Shown: positions 34,472-45,806, counted from the stretch's first letter. The stretch: DNA of 64,000 bases from an uncultured Lachnospiraceae bacterium (GCA_944381375.1 CALWKX010000006.1:1-64000), one strand, 5' to 3'. Translations and numbers: made by a program. Notes: generated by a model not told the origin, from the sequence alone.

Positions 34472-34830
34472 GCCGCGCCATCTGAATCAAAAGATCTTTT
34501 AAGCATGTTCTCCGTAAAAAAAATCGGTACGACAGCCGCGCACAACTGAATAAAAACAGCAACAGTATATATGATTAGAAAGTAATTAGATTTAAAGAAA
34601 ACAGCTATCGCAGCAGCAGCTGTAATCAGTGACAAAATACCGCTGATAAGCCAGAGTTTGCCAAAATAATTATGAGCTTTATTCCATGCCTCAATGCTCC
34701 TCATAGATCTTCTGGTGCGGTAACCATAAAAAATATTTCTATAATCAGGAGGACGTTTCTGCCATAAAATCCCGAAAACGATCATAAAAACAGGCATTAT
34801 AATCAATGTAACTGCATAATATAAAAACAT
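34438..34830 (-). CDS. SdpI-family membrane protein
   Basis: A 130-residue protein with about three to four hydrophobic segments. The SdpI-type signature GYRTRRSMRSIEAWNKAHNY is at about 35-54. SdpI confers immunity to the SdpC cannibalism toxin in Bacillus subtilis. No sdpABC genes are present here, so immunity is not implied and many such proteins are orphans. Confidence 0.75.
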   Translation of the reverse strand: MFLYYAVTLIIMPVFMIVFGILWQKRPPDYRNIFYGYRTRRSMRSIEAWNKAHNYFGKLWLISGILSLITAAAAIAVFFKSNYFLIIYTVAVFIQLCAAVVPIFFTENMLKRSFDSDGAAYSSDESDDFK

Positions 34831-34945
34831 TTATTGGTAACACTCCCGTGTCTTTGACTAAATATTAATAAACTGAAATTTATTTGGTATACTGGAAATA
34901 GTAAATTAATTAATAATAAAAATCAATATAAAGAGGTGTATTTAT

Positions 34946-35569
34946 ATGAAAGCGCTGCTGATTAATGGCAGTCCTAACGAATTCGGATGTACTTATACCG
35001 CTCTGAAAGAACTGGAGGAAACTTTAAATAAGCGCGGAGTTGAAACAGAAATTTTATATCTTGGCAAAAAGCCCGTTGCCGGATGTATCGCCTGCGGCAA
35101 ATGCCGTCAAAACAACAAATGTGTTTTTGACGATAAAGTAAATATAATTATGGAAAAAATCGAAAATTATGACGCTATCGTAGCAGGTTCGCCCGTCTAT
35201 TACGCCGGGGCGTGCGCTCAAATAACGGCTTTTCTCGATCGGCTCTTCTATATCGCAGGCTCAAAAATGGCCGGCAAACTTGGCGCTTGTATAGTCTCAT
35301 GCCGCAGAGGAGGCGCAAGCGCGGCCTTTGACAGACTGAACAAATATTTTTCCATAAGCAATATGCCTATAGTCACTTCTCAGTATTGGAACCAGGTGCA
35401 CGGGAATACGCCGGCTCAGGTAAAGCGCGACGAAGAAGGGATGCAAACGGTTCGTACTTTGGGCGAAAATATGGCATGGCTTCTGAAATGTATCGAAGCA
35501 GGGAGAGCAGCCGGAGTTACTTACCCTGCTTACGAGAAGAAAATTATGACTAATTTTATAAATGAGTAA
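34946..35569 (+). CDS. Flavodoxin-like NADPH-dependent FMN reductase
   Basis: A 207-residue flavoprotein. The FMN phosphate loop is NGSPNEFGCTYTAL near 7-20, followed by the cysteine motif CIACGKC plus a nearby C (about 49-62) and GSPVYYAGAC. These cysteines resemble the iron-sulfur flavoprotein subgroup, so it may carry a cluster or redox cysteines. GAGG lies 10 nt before the ATG. It ends in its own terminator. Confidence 0.85.
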   Translation: MKALLINGSPNEFGCTYTALKELEETLNKRGVETEILYLGKKPVAGCIACGKCRQNNKCVFDDKVNIIMEKIENYDAIVAGSPVYYAGACAQITAFLDRLFYIAGSKMAGKLGACIVSCRRGGASAAFDRLNKYFSISNMPIVTSQYWNQVHGNTPAQVKRDEEGMQTVRTLGENMAWLLKCIEAGRAAGVTYPAYEKKIMTNFINE

Positions 35570-35626
35570 TATAAATTTTGCGTATGAATAAATTTTTTTG
35601 AACGGATACAAAATGCATTAAAAAAT

Positions 35627-35658
35627 AAAAAGGCATTAATGAACAAATGCCTTTTTTT
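35627..35658 (+). terminator. Terminator of the flavoprotein gene
   Basis: AAAAGGCATT and AATGCCTTTT pair around a short loop, and T continues past the stem. It lies 58 nt after the stop codon. Confidence 0.85.
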
Positions 35659-35765
35659 ATGCATAATGATTTCCACAAACAATGATTAATATCTGACAAT
35701 ATAAAACAATTTTTTTATAGTGTGAATTATATATTATACCTATAAAAAACATGGGGAGCGCGCAA

Positions 35766-35897
35766 ATGGATCTGAGAAAATTTTCAACTGAAGAATTGAT
35801 AGAAGAATTGGAAACAAGGATGATAATGAATTACATTAACATGCTTGACGAAAATCCAGAATCCGCAGCCGACAGCAGTGTGCAAATTCAAACTTGA
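35766..35897 (+). CDS. Small acidic protein
   Basis: A 43-residue ORF (MDLRKFSTEELIEEL onward) with a strongly acidic amphipathic helix and no cysteines. GGGGAG lies 7 nt before the ATG. I do not know the family. A hairpin follows 37 nt after the stop. The distinct ribosome site and flanking hairpins favour a real gene. Confidence 0.5.
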   Translation: MDLRKFSTEELIEELETRMIMNYINMLDENPESAADSSVQIQT

Positions 35898-35925
35898 TTT
35901 TTTGGAATCAAAACGCTCGTGTTCA

Positions 35926-35953
35926 TAAATAAAAACCGCTTTGCCAAGCGGTT
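35926..35953 (-). terminator. Terminator after tRNA-Arg
   Basis: AACCGCTT and AAGCGGTT form an 8-bp stem around TGCC. On the minus strand a T-run follows directly, 13 nt past the tRNA end. It may also serve the small plus-strand gene. Confidence 0.8.
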
Positions 35954-35965
35954 ATATTAATTGTA

Positions 35966-36041
35966 TGGCGCGCCTGAGATGATTCGAACATCCGACACAC
36001 GGTTTAGGAAACCGTTGCTCTATCCTCTGAGCTACAGGCGC
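35966..36041 (-). tRNA. tRNA-Arg (anticodon CCT)
   Basis: A 76-nt cloverleaf. The acceptor stem GCGCCTG pairs with CAGGCGC, followed by discriminator G and an encoded CCA. TAGCTC opens the D arm, the anticodon loop TTCCTAA gives CCT (reads AGG), and the T loop is TTCGAAT. It stands alone downstream of rpoC. Confidence 0.95.
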
Positions 36042-36101
36042 GCGATAAAATATTTTAACATGGAACTGCGTATTTTTCCACCGCATTTTTAATTTCCCCG
36101 A

Positions 36102-36137
36102 AAGCGGATGCTGATAAAGCAATATCAGCATCCGCTT
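36102..36137 (-). terminator. Hairpin after rpoC
   Basis: A perfect 15-bp stem (36102-36116 with 36123-36137) with a 6-nt loop, 6 nt past the rpoC stop. No T-run follows on the minus strand, so read-through into tRNA-Arg is possible. Confidence 0.7.
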
Positions 36138-36143
36138 ACTCAA

Positions 36144-39100
36144 TTAAATCATATCGTTGGCGATATCTGCCGCATCATCCTCCCACGGTCCATCGTGGCT
36201 GCAGCCGTGAATCATTTCATGGTCTGAGCCGAACATTTCGTCAAAATCTTCTTTTTGTGCGTTTTCCTTTTCTATTTCGATATTTCCATAACTTTGTATG
36301 CCCGTACCGGCAGGTATGAGTTTTCCTATAATTATGTTTTCTTTAAGACCGATAAGCGGATCTATCTTTCCTTTTATAGCTGCGTCTGTAAGAACTCTTG
36401 TCGTTTCCTGGAAAGAAGCGGCGGAAAGGAATGAAGAAGTGGCAAGTGAGGCTTTTGTAATACCTAAAAGCGCTCTTGAAGCTTTTGCGGGACGAAGGCC
36501 CATTGCTTCAGCTTTTTCATTTTCTTCTTCAAGATCAACCCTGTCTACAAGGCTGCCCGGGATGATATTGGTATCACCGCTTTCTTCAACTCTGTATTTG
36601 CGAAGCATTTGCCTTATAATTATTTCAATGTGTTTATCGCTTATATGAACTCCCTGCAGACGGTACACTTTTTGAACTTCCTGAAGGATATACCGCTGAA
36701 CTCCGTCAACTCCTTTGATCTGCAAAAGATCATTCGGATTTATGCTTCCTTTAGTTATCTGCTCTCCGGCTTTGATATTCATGCCGTCTCTTACCAAAAG
36801 GACTTCTCCAAACGGAATTTCGTATTCTTTTTCTTCTCCCAGCTCGTTTTTAACGGTAACTACTTTTAAGTTTTTCTTGTTCTCGCTTATATAAACCGCT
36901 CCGTCGATTTCGCTTATTATTGCAACTCCTTTCGGACGGCGCGCTTCAAACAGCTCTTCGACACGAGGCAGACCCTGAGTAATATCATCAGCTCCCGCAA
37001 CGCCCCCTGTATGGAATGTACGCATCGTAAGCTGCGTGCCGGGCTCGCCTATGGACTGAGCGCCTATTGTGCCTACAGCTTCGCCGATGTTCACAGGCTG
37101 CAATGTTGTAAGATCCATACCGTAGCATTTGCGGCATACGCCGATTTTGCTCTTACAATTAAATACTGTGCGTATTGAAACCTTTTTGATGCCCGCTTTT
37201 ACAATCTCGTCAGCTATAGCATGAGTAATCATCTGATCTTTGTCAATTATCAATTCGTTCGTCTTTGGATCATATACAGGCAGGAATGTATATCTTCCCG
37301 TAATGCGCTCTTTGAGTGTCTCTATAACATCGTTGCCGTTTTTAATCGCTGTTACTTCAAATCCTGTATCAGTACAGCAGTCCTCTTCGCGGATAATCTG
37401 ATCCTGGCTTACATCTACAAGACGTCGCGTAAGGTATCCGCTTTCAGCCGTTCTGAGCGCCGTATCGGCAAGACCTTTTCTTGCTCCGTGCGTTGAAATG
37501 AAGAACTCCAGAACATCCAAGCCTTCGCGGAAGTTTGAACGTATGGGAAGTTCGATTATTTCTCCTGTAGGAGAAGCCATAAGTCCGCGCATACCGGCAA
37601 GCTGTCTTATCTGGTTCTGGCTTCCTCTTGCTCCCGAGTTTGCCATCATATTTATTGGGTTTTTCGGGTCGAGGTTATTCATAAGAGCGGAGGTTACATC
37701 ATTCGTAGCGTTTGTCCATACTTCAATCGTCTTTCTCTTTCTTTCATCGTCAGTATAAAGACCTCTTGCAAATTTATTGTATATTACGTCTATTTCTTTA
37801 TCTGCATTTTGAAGTATTTTCGCCTTTGCCTCCGGCACCTGCATGTCGGAGATACCTATGGTGATTGCTCCTTTTGTAGAATAGCTGAAACCAAGCTTTT
37901 TGATATCGTCAAGCACTATGGAAGTTTTTGCGGCTCCGAATGTGATAAAGCATTGATACACAATCTGAGAAAGCGTTGATTTATCAACAACGCAGTCTAT
38001 TTCAAGCTTGAACATATCCTCGAGGGAATTTCTCTTGATATAGCCCAGATCCTGCGGAATTATTTGGTTAAAGATAAAGCGTCCGACAGTGCTTTCTACA
38101 AGCCGCGTATATGTTTTCCCTTCAAATTCACGGCTCATACGAACTTTTACTTTGGCATGAACATCGACGTCGCCGTTGGCATAAGCCATTTCCATTTCGG
38201 CCATATCAGTAAATACCTTGCCGTCCCCTTTGACTCCGTCTTCTTCCATTGTAAGGTAATAGCTTCCGAGCACCATATCATGAGACGGGCTTACTACGGG
38301 GCGTCCGTCCTGCGGCTTCAAGATATTGCAGGCAGCCAGCATAAGAATTCTGGCCTCAGCCTGCGCTTCAACGGAAAGAGGCACATGCACAGCCATTTGG
38401 TCGCCGTCAAAGTCAGCGTTGTAGGCCTGGCATACCAACGGGTGAAGTTTAATGGCGCGTCCTTCAACAAGAACAGGTTCAAACGCCTGAATACCAAGCC
38501 TGTGAAGCGTTGGGGCGCGGTTGAGCAAAACGGGATGATCCTTAATAACATCGTCCAATACGTCCCATACTTCCGGACGCTGACGTTCGACCATTCTTTT
38601 TGCGCTTTTGATATTTTGGGAATATTTTCTTTTTACAAGCTCTCTCATTACAAACGGCTTAAAGAGTTCTATCGCCATTTCTTTGGGCAAACCACACTGG
38701 TACATGCGAAGCTCTGGACCCACAACAATAACCGAACGTCCTGAATAGTCTACGCGTTTACCCAAAAGATTCTGTCTGAAACGTCCCTGCTTTCCTTTGA
38801 GCATGTCGGAAAGAGAACGCAAAGGACGATTGCCCGGGCCCGTGACCGGACGTCCGCGGCGGCCGTTGTCTATTAGGGCGTCAACGGCTTCCTGAAGCAT
38901 TCTTTTTTCGTTTTGTATTATAATGTCAGGCGCATCCAAACTAAGAAGTTTTTGCAGACGGTTGTTTCTGTTTATAACCCTTCTGTAAAGATCGTTAAGA
39001 TCGCTTGTGGCGAATCTTCCTCCGTCAAGCATAACCATAGGACGAAGATCCGGCGGTATAACAGGGATAACGGTAAGAACCATATCCTCGGGAGAGTTTC

Positions 39101-39758
39101 CGGATTTTTTGAAAGCTTCTACGATTTCGAGCTTTCTTATGGCTTTCATTTTCTTTTGTCCGGTACTGCTTTCTACGATATTTTTAAGCTCTTCGCTCTC
39201 CTTGTTGAGATCTATTTTCCTGAGAAGATCCAAAACAGCCTCAGCTCCGATTTTGGCCGTAAAATCATCTCTGAATTTTGCTTTGTTTTCTTTATATTCA
39301 ATCTCGCTTAAAAGCTGCTTAGGCTCTAAAGGAGTATTTCCGGGATCCGTCACTATATAAGAAGCGAAATATATTACTCTTTCCAGATCTTTCGGAGAAA
39401 GATCCAGCATAATGCCTATACGCGAGGGTATTCCTTTAAAATACCATATATGCGTTACGGGAGCCGCAAGCTCAATATGGCCCATTCTTTCACGGCGGAC
39501 TTTAGATTTTGTAACTTCAACTCCACAGCGGTCGCATATGACTCCTTTATTTTTAAGCTGTTTATATTTTCCGCAGTGACATTCCCAATCCTTCATAGGA
39601 CCGAATATCTTTTCGCAAAACAGTCCGTCCTTTTCTGGTTTGGAAGTTCTGTAATTTATGGTTTCGGGGCGAAGCACTTCGCCGTAAGACCATTCCCTGA
39701 TCTTTTTAGCCGAAGCCAAGCCTATTTTAATCGACTTGAAATTATTTAATTCGCTCAA
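36144..39758 (-). CDS. rpoC: RNA polymerase subunit beta'
   Basis: A 1204-residue beta' subunit. The N-terminal zinc site is CHC...CDRC (60-78). The active-site motif [12 protein letters not shown] near 445-455 carries the catalytic Mg aspartates. A second zinc site has [13 protein letters not shown], and the bridge and trigger-loop region includes [10 protein letters not shown]. It is full length for Bacillota. It lies 33 nt after rpoB in the same operon. Confidence 0.98.
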   Translation of the reverse strand: MSELNNFKSIKIGLASAKKIREWSYGEVLRPETINYRTSKPEKDGLFCEKIFGPMKDWECHCGKYKQLKNKGVICDRCGVEVTKSKVRRERMGHIELAAPVTHIWYFKGIPSRIGIMLDLSPKDLERVIYFASYIVTDPGNTPLEPKQLLSEIEYKENKAKFRDDFTAKIGAEAVLDLLRKIDLNKESEELKNIVESSTGQKKMKAIRKLEIVEAFKKSGNSPEDMVLTVIPVIPPDLRPMVMLDGGRFATSDLNDLYRRVINRNNRLQKLLSLDAPDIIIQNEKRMLQEAVDALIDNGRRGRPVTGPGNRPLRSLSDMLKGKQGRFRQNLLGKRVDYSGRSVIVVGPELRMYQCGLPKEMAIELFKPFVMRELVKRKYSQNIKSAKRMVERQRPEVWDVLDDVIKDHPVLLNRAPTLHRLGIQAFEPVLVEGRAIKLHPLVCQAYNADFDGDQMAVHVPLSVEAQAEARILMLAACNILKPQDGRPVVSPSHDMVLGSYYLTMEEDGVKGDGKVFTDMAEMEMAYANGDVDVHAKVKVRMSREFEGKTYTRLVESTVGRFIFNQIIPQDLGYIKRNSLEDMFKLEIDCVVDKSTLSQIVYQCFITFGAAKTSIVLDDIKKLGFSYSTKGAITIGISDMQVPEAKAKILQNADKEIDVIYNKFARGLYTDDERKRKTIEVWTNATNDVTSALMNNLDPKNPINMMANSGARGSQNQIRQLAGMRGLMASPTGEIIELPIRSNFREGLDVLEFFISTHGARKGLADTALRTAESGYLTRRLVDVSQDQIIREEDCCTDTGFEVTAIKNGNDVIETLKERITGRYTFLPVYDPKTNELIIDKDQMITHAIADEIVKAGIKKVSIRTVFNCKSKIGVCRKCYGMDLTTLQPVNIGEAVGTIGAQSIGEPGTQLTMRTFHTGGVAGADDITQGLPRVEELFEARRPKGVAIISEIDGAVYISENKKNLKVVTVKNELGEEKEYEIPFGEVLLVRDGMNIKAGEQITKGSINPNDLLQIKGVDGVQRYILQEVQKVYRLQGVHISDKHIEIIIRQMLRKYRVEESGDTNIIPGSLVDRVDLEEENEKAEAMGLRPAKASRALLGITKASLATSSFLSAASFQETTRVLTDAAIKGKIDPLIGLKENIIIGKLIPAGTGIQSYGNIEIEKENAQKEDFDEMFGSDHEMIHGCSHDGPWEDDAADIANDMI

Positions 39759-39791
39759 AGCTACTCCTTCCTTACTTAACCATTATAGCCG

Positions 39792-42700
39792 CTATTCGTC
39801 CTTAAGGAGCGAATCGACAATATCTTCCTTGAGTTCTTTTGTAAGATTCATCAAATCTTCTTCACTCGGCTCAATATCGTCTTCTTGCGCATCATCGTCC
39901 AATTCATCGTCCGTGTTTGCAGTCATATCAAAATTTTTATCGTCATCATATTCATCTTCATCATCGTTATTGCCGTAACCTGCGCTATCTTCCATGTCAT
40001 CGTCAAAGTCGAACATGACGGTATCTTCACCTATTGTCTTCTGCTTTATAAGCGGAGAAGCCGGCGAAGCGTCCACATCCTCAGTTATTTCTATTATTTC
40101 ATTATTTTCACTGAGCACGTTAATGTCAAGGCACAGACTCTGGAATTCTTTTATCAGAACCTTGAATGATTCAGGTATTCCGGGCTGCGGTATGTTTTCG
40201 CCCTTCACAATAGCCTCGTAAGCTTTTACTCTTCCGATCACATCGTCGCTCTTTACGGTAAGGATTTCCTGGAGCACATTCGCCGCTCCGTACGCTTCGA
40301 GAGCCCAGACTTCCATTTCTCCGAATCTTTGGCCTCCGAACTGAGCTTTACCGCCCAAAGGCTGCTGAGTAACAAGCGAATAAGGTCCTGTGGAACGTGA
40401 ATGCATTTTGTCATCAACGAGGTGGTGAAGTTTCAGCATATACATATAACCTACTGTCACGGGATTTACGAATTTTTCTCCCGTTCTGCCGTCATAAAGC
40501 TCAACTTTACCAGTTTTGTCGAAACCTGCTTTTTCAAGGCATTCTATTACATCGTCTTCGCTGGCGCCGTCAAATACAGGAGTGGCTATTTCCCAGCCCA
40601 AGGCTTTGGCCGCCATTCCCAGATGAACTTCGAATACTTGTCCGATATTCATTCTGGAAGGCACGCCGAGAGGAGACAGCACTATTTCCAGAGGCGTTCC
40701 GTCCGGCAAAAACGGCATATCTTCCTCAGGCAGAATTCTGGAAATAACGCCTTTGTTTCCGTGGCGTCCTGCCATTTTGTCGCCGACTGATATTTTTCTT
40801 TTTACTGCTACATATACGCGAACAAGCTTATTTACTCCCGGCTTAAGCTCGTCTCCGTTTTCTCTTGTGAATTCCTTTACATCTACAACGATACCGCTTT
40901 CGCCGTGAGGCACTTTAAGAGAAGTGTCTCTGACTTCACGCGATTTTTCTCCGAAGATAGCTCTCAGCAGTCTTTCTTCTGCGGAAAGATCCGTCTCCCC
41001 TTTGGGGGTAACTTTGCCAACCAGGACGTCATCACTGCTCACTTCAGCGCCTATTCTTACTACGCCGTTAGCGTCCAGATTTTTGAGCGCATCTTCGCCG
41101 ACATTCGGTATTTCCCTCGTTATTTCTTCAGGACCGAGCTTAGTCTCTCGAGCTTCCGCTTCATATTCTTCTATGTGGATAGATGTATAAACATCGTCTT
41201 TTACGAGTTTTTCACTTATAAGTATTGCGTCCTCAAAATTATAGCCTTCCCATGTCATAAATCCTATAAGCACGTTTCTGCCCAAAGCGAGATCACCCTT
41301 ATCCGTGCTGGGTCCGTCAGCTATAACTTCTCCGGCTTCGATATGCTCTCCGACTTTTACAATCGGGCGCTGATTAATGCAAGTACCCTGATTTGAACGC
41401 TTGAATTTAAGCAGCGGGTATTTATCGAGTTGCTTTGTATTATCGTTGCGCACCAAAATCTGGCGGCCTTCCACACGCTCTACTGTGCCGGATTCTTTGG
41501 CGAGCACGCATACTCCCGAATCCTTGGCCGTCTTATATTCTATGCCAGTACCTACAATAGGCGCCTGCGGATTGAGCAAAGGCACTGCCTGACGCTGCAT
41601 GTTCGCTCCCATCAAAGCGCGGTTGGCGTCGTCATTTTCAAGGAACGGAATCAGCGACGTCGCTACCGATACGATCTGGCGCGGAGATATATCCATATAT
41701 TGAACATTTTTAGCTTCTACAGTAACAAAATCACGGAGCTTGCCTGTTCTTCCGGTTACTCTTTCATGCACGAAGCAACCGTTTTCATCAAGCGGCTCAT
41801 TTGCCTGAGCTATTGTATATTTGCCTTCTTCGTCAGCCGTTATATAATCAATTGTGCCCGTCACGCGCCCGTCTACGACTTTGCGATACGGTGTTTCGAT
41901 AAATCCGTATTTGTTAACTCTGGCGTATGTGCTGAGCGAACCGATAAGACCGATATTAGGACCTTCCGGCGTTTCTATAGGGCATATTCTTCCGTAGTGT
42001 GAATGATGAACGTCTCTTACGTCGAATCCGGCTCTTTCTCTCGAAAGGCCGCCCGGCCCGAGCGCGGAAAGCCTTCTTTTGTGCGTAAGTTCTCCCAGCG
42101 GGTTTGTTTGATCCATGAATTGCGAAAGTTGTGACGAACCGAAAAATTCTTTCAGCGAAGCGCTTACGGGACGTATATTAACAAGCTTCTGCGGGGTGAT
42201 TTCCTCCGGTTCCAATACGGCTATACCGGCCATTCTTTCACGCACGCTTCTTTCGAGGCGCGATAGACCTATGCGGAATTGATTTTGCAAAAGTTCTCCG
42301 ACAGAGCGTAATCTTCTGTTGCCAAGATGGTCTATATCGTCAAGCTCTCCGATGCCATGATCAAGACCGAGATTATAATTTACGGCTGAAATGATATCGT
42401 TTGCGGTTATGGTTTTCGCAAGCAGATCATTTTTATTTTCTTTTAAAAGTTCTGCGAGCTGCTTGCCGCTTTTATTTTCGTTCAGGATTTTTTCGAGCTG
42501 TTCGGTTGCGACCATATCGTCGATTCCGGCTTCATCCAAAATCTCTTTATCTACTCCGTATGCGGCGGCATCAACAACGCCGTTGCCGATAACAATAAAA
42601 TCATTGTCGTCTTCCACTTTTATTGTAACGCGGTTAATGCCGCAGTTTTGGATCGCCCATGCGGTTTTTTCATCAATTGTATCGCCTTTTGCGCACAAAA

Positions 42701-43601
42701 GCTCCCCTGTTTTGGGGTCGGCGATGTTTTCGGCGCTTATTTGTCCAGTTATTCTCAACGCAAGGGCCAGTTTTTTGTTGAGCTTATAGCGGCCCACATG
42801 CATAAGATCATAACGTTTCGGGTCGAAAAACATAGACATGAACAGCGGGCGCGCGGAATCTATCGTTGCGGGTTCGCCCGGACGCAGTCTTTTATATATT
42901 TCGGTAAGTCCTGTCTCCACTGAATCTGAAACGTCTTTTTGAAGCGTAGCAAGAAGGCGTTTTTCTTCGCCGAACGTTTCGATTATTTTCGCGTCAGTTC
43001 CAAGGCCTATTGCCCTGAGCAAAACACTTATCGGTATTTTTCTGGTCCTGTCAACTCTTACATATAAAATATCGTTTGAGTCTGTTTCAAATTCCAGCCA
43101 TGCGCCTCTATTGGGTATTATCTGCGAGGCATAAAGGTCTTTGCCGTGCTTATCTATTTCTTTTGAAAAGTAAGCTCCTGGAGAACGAACGAGCTGGCTT
43201 ACCACAACTCTTTCGGCTCCGTTTATTATAAACGTACCCGTATTGGTCATGACGGGAAAATCAGCCATATATATATGCTGTTCTTTTATTTCCCCTGTAG
43301 TTTTGTTGGTAAGGCGGATTTTGATTTTAAGGGACGCAGAATAATTGGCGTCGCGTTCCTTACACTCTTCAACGTCGTATTTTGGTTTTGAATCTAATGA
43401 ATAATCAATAAATTCAAGGTAGAGGTTGCCTGAAAAATCGACTATTGGATTGATATCGTTGAATACTTCCATAAGACCTTTTTTCAGAAACCAATCATAT
43501 GACGACTTTTGTATCTCGATAAGATAAGGCAGATCCATTACATCGCCTATGCGGGAAAAGCTCATTCTTTCCCTTTTGCCGATTTGCTCGCTGTGTACCA
43601 A
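39792..43601 (-). CDS. rpoB: RNA polymerase subunit beta
   Basis: A 1269-residue beta subunit containing the fork/rifampicin region ([16 protein letters not shown], then [12 protein letters not shown]) and the C-terminal [17 protein letters not shown]. The final ~90 residues form a very acidic tail of Asp/Glu-rich stretches, longer than usual in Bacillota. Translation starts at a TTG with AAGGAG 7 nt upstream. The usual upstream neighbours rplJ and rplL are absent; the gene has its own promoter and a structured leader. Confidence 0.98.
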   Translation of the reverse strand: MVHSEQIGKRERMSFSRIGDVMDLPYLIEIQKSSYDWFLKKGLMEVFNDINPIVDFSGNLYLEFIDYSLDSKPKYDVEECKERDANYSASLKIKIRLTNKTTGEIKEQHIYMADFPVMTNTGTFIINGAERVVVSQLVRSPGAYFSKEIDKHGKDLYASQIIPNRGAWLEFETDSNDILYVRVDRTRKIPISVLLRAIGLGTDAKIIETFGEEKRLLATLQKDVSDSVETGLTEIYKRLRPGEPATIDSARPLFMSMFFDPKRYDLMHVGRYKLNKKLALALRITGQISAENIADPKTGELLCAKGDTIDEKTAWAIQNCGINRVTIKVEDDNDFIVIGNGVVDAAAYGVDKEILDEAGIDDMVATEQLEKILNENKSGKQLAELLKENKNDLLAKTITANDIISAVNYNLGLDHGIGELDDIDHLGNRRLRSVGELLQNQFRIGLSRLERSVRERMAGIAVLEPEEITPQKLVNIRPVSASLKEFFGSSQLSQFMDQTNPLGELTHKRRLSALGPGGLSRERAGFDVRDVHHSHYGRICPIETPEGPNIGLIGSLSTYARVNKYGFIETPYRKVVDGRVTGTIDYITADEEGKYTIAQANEPLDENGCFVHERVTGRTGKLRDFVTVEAKNVQYMDISPRQIVSVATSLIPFLENDDANRALMGANMQRQAVPLLNPQAPIVGTGIEYKTAKDSGVCVLAKESGTVERVEGRQILVRNDNTKQLDKYPLLKFKRSNQGTCINQRPIVKVGEHIEAGEVIADGPSTDKGDLALGRNVLIGFMTWEGYNFEDAILISEKLVKDDVYTSIHIEEYEAEARETKLGPEEITREIPNVGEDALKNLDANGVVRIGAEVSSDDVLVGKVTPKGETDLSAEERLLRAIFGEKSREVRDTSLKVPHGESGIVVDVKEFTRENGDELKPGVNKLVRVYVAVKRKISVGDKMAGRHGNKGVISRILPEEDMPFLPDGTPLEIVLSPLGVPSRMNIGQVFEVHLGMAAKALGWEIATPVFDGASEDDVIECLEKAGFDKTGKVELYDGRTGEKFVNPVTVGYMYMLKLHHLVDDKMHSRSTGPYSLVTQQPLGGKAQFGGQRFGEMEVWALEAYGAANVLQEILTVKSDDVIGRVKAYEAIVKGENIPQPGIPESFKVLIKEFQSLCLDINVLSENNEIIEITEDVDASPASPLIKQKTIGEDTVMFDFDDDMEDSAGYGNNDDEDEYDDDKNFDMTANTDDELDDDAQEDDIEPSEEDLMNLTKELKEDIVDSLLKDE

Positions 43602-43631
43602 TTTTTATCTCCTTACAATTGTTGAAAGACG

Positions 43632-43687
43632 AAAAAAACGCACTTAATTTTTTCCCGGCTATTCAGCTCAAATGTTGTGTTAAGTGC
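43632..43687 (-). promoter_or_regulatory. Terminator-like hairpin in the rpoB leader
   Basis: GCACTTAA and TTAAGTGC (43680-43687 with 43640-43647) pair, with a 32-nt loop, followed on the minus strand by a T-run at 43632-43639. It lies about 31 nt before the rpoB start. A smaller hairpin, GCGTG-AAA-CACGC, lies upstream near 43707. Together they look like an attenuator. Confidence 0.55.
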
Positions 43688-43758
43688 TTCCTTTCGACTC
43701 TTTTTTGCGTGTTTCACGCTCAAAATCAGTAATTTATTTAGTTCATTCGCGAGCAAGT

Positions 43759-43787
43759 ATTATATAATAAAAAAATTAATTTGTCAA
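43759..43787 (-). promoter_or_regulatory. Consensus promoter of rpoBC
   Basis: On the minus strand TTGACA (43782-43787) and TATAAT (43759-43764) are separated by exactly 17 nt. A perfect sigma-A match. The transcript would have a leader of about 150 nt. Confidence 0.92.
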
Positions 43788-43814
43788 CTATATTGATGAT
43801 TTTTTTTGTTTTTT

Positions 43815-43926
43815 GAGCGCGCGAGCGCGCATGCAGTGCGTATGCACTAATGCAGTGCTCGCGCGTGGGCGGGTGGGGAGGGGAAACAAGGCGCGCTGTA
43901 TCGCGCAAGCGGCACTTGTGCGCCTT
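43815..43926. repeat. Degenerate multi-hairpin element, copy F, with G4 motif
   Basis: CGCGCGAGC (43818-43826) pairs with GCTCGCGCG (43857-43865) around a small hairpin. AAGGCGC (43888-43894) pairs with GCGCCTT (43920-43926) around another. Between them lies GGGCGGGTGGGGAGGGG (43867-43883). The outer stem touches the stop codon of the YibE/F gene. It sits about 30 nt upstream of the rpoB -35 box. Confidence 0.6.
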
Positions 43927-43927
43927 A

Positions 43928-45070
43928 TTAATACAAGCTGCTCTTTTTCAGCACTTTCGCCGTTAAAAACGCTGTTACAGGCATGCTCAGCGTCATCCCA
44001 ATAGCAGCAGCCAGGAATCTGAAAAATTGCGTTGATATAACATCCATATTCATAAGCTCGTAAAGAGGCGTATCATAAGCAGCATATATAAGCCATGTGG
44101 GCATTATACTTGCTATCAGTACGAAAAAAATCGTATTTATATTATCGGCAATATAATCCCTGCCTGCCTTAAATCCACTTAAAAACAATTTTTTGAAAGA
44201 TATATACGGATTTACTTTTTTTGCAGTTTCAATTTCCCATGCAACGTTTTGGCACACATTAAGTATCCCTCCGAATCCTATAAGCATTACACATGCAAAC
44301 AAAAGTCCCGAAAAATCTATATCAACATGGTTTGGAGTATAAAACAACATATTCAATTCGGTCTCTCCAAGTCCTGTTATTTTAGCGGTTTTTTCCATTA
44401 TAAATCCCGTTACTCCGGCCAATCCGACTCCTATTACCGTACCTATAAGCGCCGCTGTATTCGGAATTGTAAAACCTTCGTCCAATACCGTATTCAGCAA
44501 TGCAAGAATAATGCACACAGGTATCATCAAAAGCGCTGGAGAAACACCTTTTAAAACAAGAGGTACAAAATAAAACATAAGGCTTAATGCACAAAACCCG
44601 ACATTTATTATCACTTTTACACCTTTCAACAAACCGATAATTAAAAGAAGGGCTATAAGCACTGCTGAAAAAACAACAAACCAATTTATTCTGAAATAAT
44701 CATATACATATATATTCGCTATGTCGCTGCCATCTTCCGTAAGCTGAGCCGAAAGCATTACCTTCGTGCCTACTTCCATTATAAGCTGCTGCGGCTGAGA
44801 ATAATTCACATTAACCTGTATTTCATATACTCTGCCTTCAAATGGGCCTGTGAGTATTTCTATTTCGCAGATCTGTCTTAACATATTATATCCCAATGTA
44901 CCGTCTTCGTTAGGAGTAATTTTCTCCACACGGCTTACATTACCCATATAATATACTACATTCGCCGTTTGCGTACTTTGCTGCGAACTGTCCGTCTCAT
45001 CGGCAAAAACAGATGTTGCTGGAACAGCGGTTAATATTGTCAGTATAAACAATGCAATAAGCCTTTTCAT
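43928..45070 (-). CDS. YibE/F family membrane protein
   Basis: A 380-residue protein with an N-terminal signal peptide, an extracytoplasmic domain (about 24-130), then seven or more transmembrane helices. The conserved core is in VCIILALLNTVLDEGFT, GLGETELNMLFYTP and LIGFGGILNVC. Function in the family is unknown, although membership near secretion or transport genes is common. It is divergent from a TetR regulator and ends inside element F. Confidence 0.82.
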   Translation of the reverse strand: MKRLIALFILTILTAVPATSVFADETDSSQQSTQTANVVYYMGNVSRVEKITPNEDGTLGYNMLRQICEIEILTGPFEGRVYEIQVNVNYSQPQQLIMEVGTKVMLSAQLTEDGSDIANIYVYDYFRINWFVVFSAVLIALLLIIGLLKGVKVIINVGFCALSLMFYFVPLVLKGVSPALLMIPVCIILALLNTVLDEGFTIPNTAALIGTVIGVGLAGVTGFIMEKTAKITGLGETELNMLFYTPNHVDIDFSGLLFACVMLIGFGGILNVCQNVAWEIETAKKVNPYISFKKLFLSGFKAGRDYIADNINTIFFVLIASIMPTWLIYAAYDTPLYELMNMDVISTQFFRFLAAAIGMTLSMPVTAFLTAKVLKKSSLY

Positions 45071-45126
45071 TCTTTAAGCACCTTTTTTACATTTTACGAG
45101 CTCATTTTAACACAAATATCGTTCAT

Positions 45127-45155
45127 TACATAATCCAACAATATTTTATTGTCAA
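45127..45155 (-). promoter_or_regulatory. Promoter of the YibE/F gene
   Basis: TTGACA (45150-45155) and TATGTA (45127-45132) on the minus strand, 17 nt apart, 57 nt upstream of the start codon. Confidence 0.6.
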
Positions 45156-45242
45156 TTCATATACTATGATTTTGCACACAGTGTTGTTTTATTCACATTA
45201 ATCATATATAATTATATTCAAACTATTTTAAGGAGCCGTTTG

Positions 45243-45806
45243 ATGCACAACACAAAAACAGACAGAAGAGTAAAATATACAAAACTTGCATTGAGACAAA
45301 GCCTCATGGAACTGTTAGAGAAAAAAAACATAAATAAAATAACGGTTAAAGAAATTTGCGAAAGAGCCGATATAAACAGAGGCACTTTTTATTCTCATTA
45401 CAAAGACGCCTATGACTTAATGAATCAAATTGAAGACGAACTGAGAACAGAAGTTGAACAAACGATTGCTAAACATCAAACGCAAGCTATGTTTACACTT
45501 GATTTTATACATGAGATAATTGAGAGCATATACGTCAACAGAGATCTGTGCAAAGTACTGCTTGGAGAAAACGGCGACATTGCATTCATAAAAAAAATTA
45601 TTTACATAGCGCACGACCGGTTTATAGAGCAATGCAAAGAAATATATGATGAAAAAAGTGATGAATATTATGAGTATTACTATGAATTCGTTGTAAACGG
45701 CTGCATCGGAATTATACGCCGCTGGGTAAACAACGGTTTTTCCGAAAGCCCTGATTTTATTTCAAATCTTATACTGTATTTAGCGGCAAACGCAATAAAC
45801 GGATGA
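45243..45806 (+). CDS. TetR/AcrR-family regulator
   Basis: A 187-residue regulator. The HTH covers about 10-55 (ALRQSLMELLEKKNINKITVKEICERADINRGTFYSHYKD), and the C-terminal helices resemble the TetR_C type seen in dihydroxyacetone-kinase-like regulators. ATG 45243 has AAGGAG 7 nt upstream. Being divergent from the YibE/F gene, it may control that gene. Confidence 0.85.
   Translation: MHNTKTDRRVKYTKLALRQSLMELLEKKNINKITVKEICERADINRGTFYSHYKDAYDLMNQIEDELRTEVEQTIAKHQTQAMFTLDFIHEIIESIYVNRDLCKVLLGENGDIAFIKKIIYIAHDRFIEQCKEIYDEKSDEYYEYYYEFVVNGCIGIIRRWVNNGFSESPDFISNLILYLAANAING

Noticed and set aside
38064-38744. A 226-codon plus-strand frame within rpoC
   Set aside because: It is antisense to the rpoC active-site region, whose conservation fully explains the open frame.
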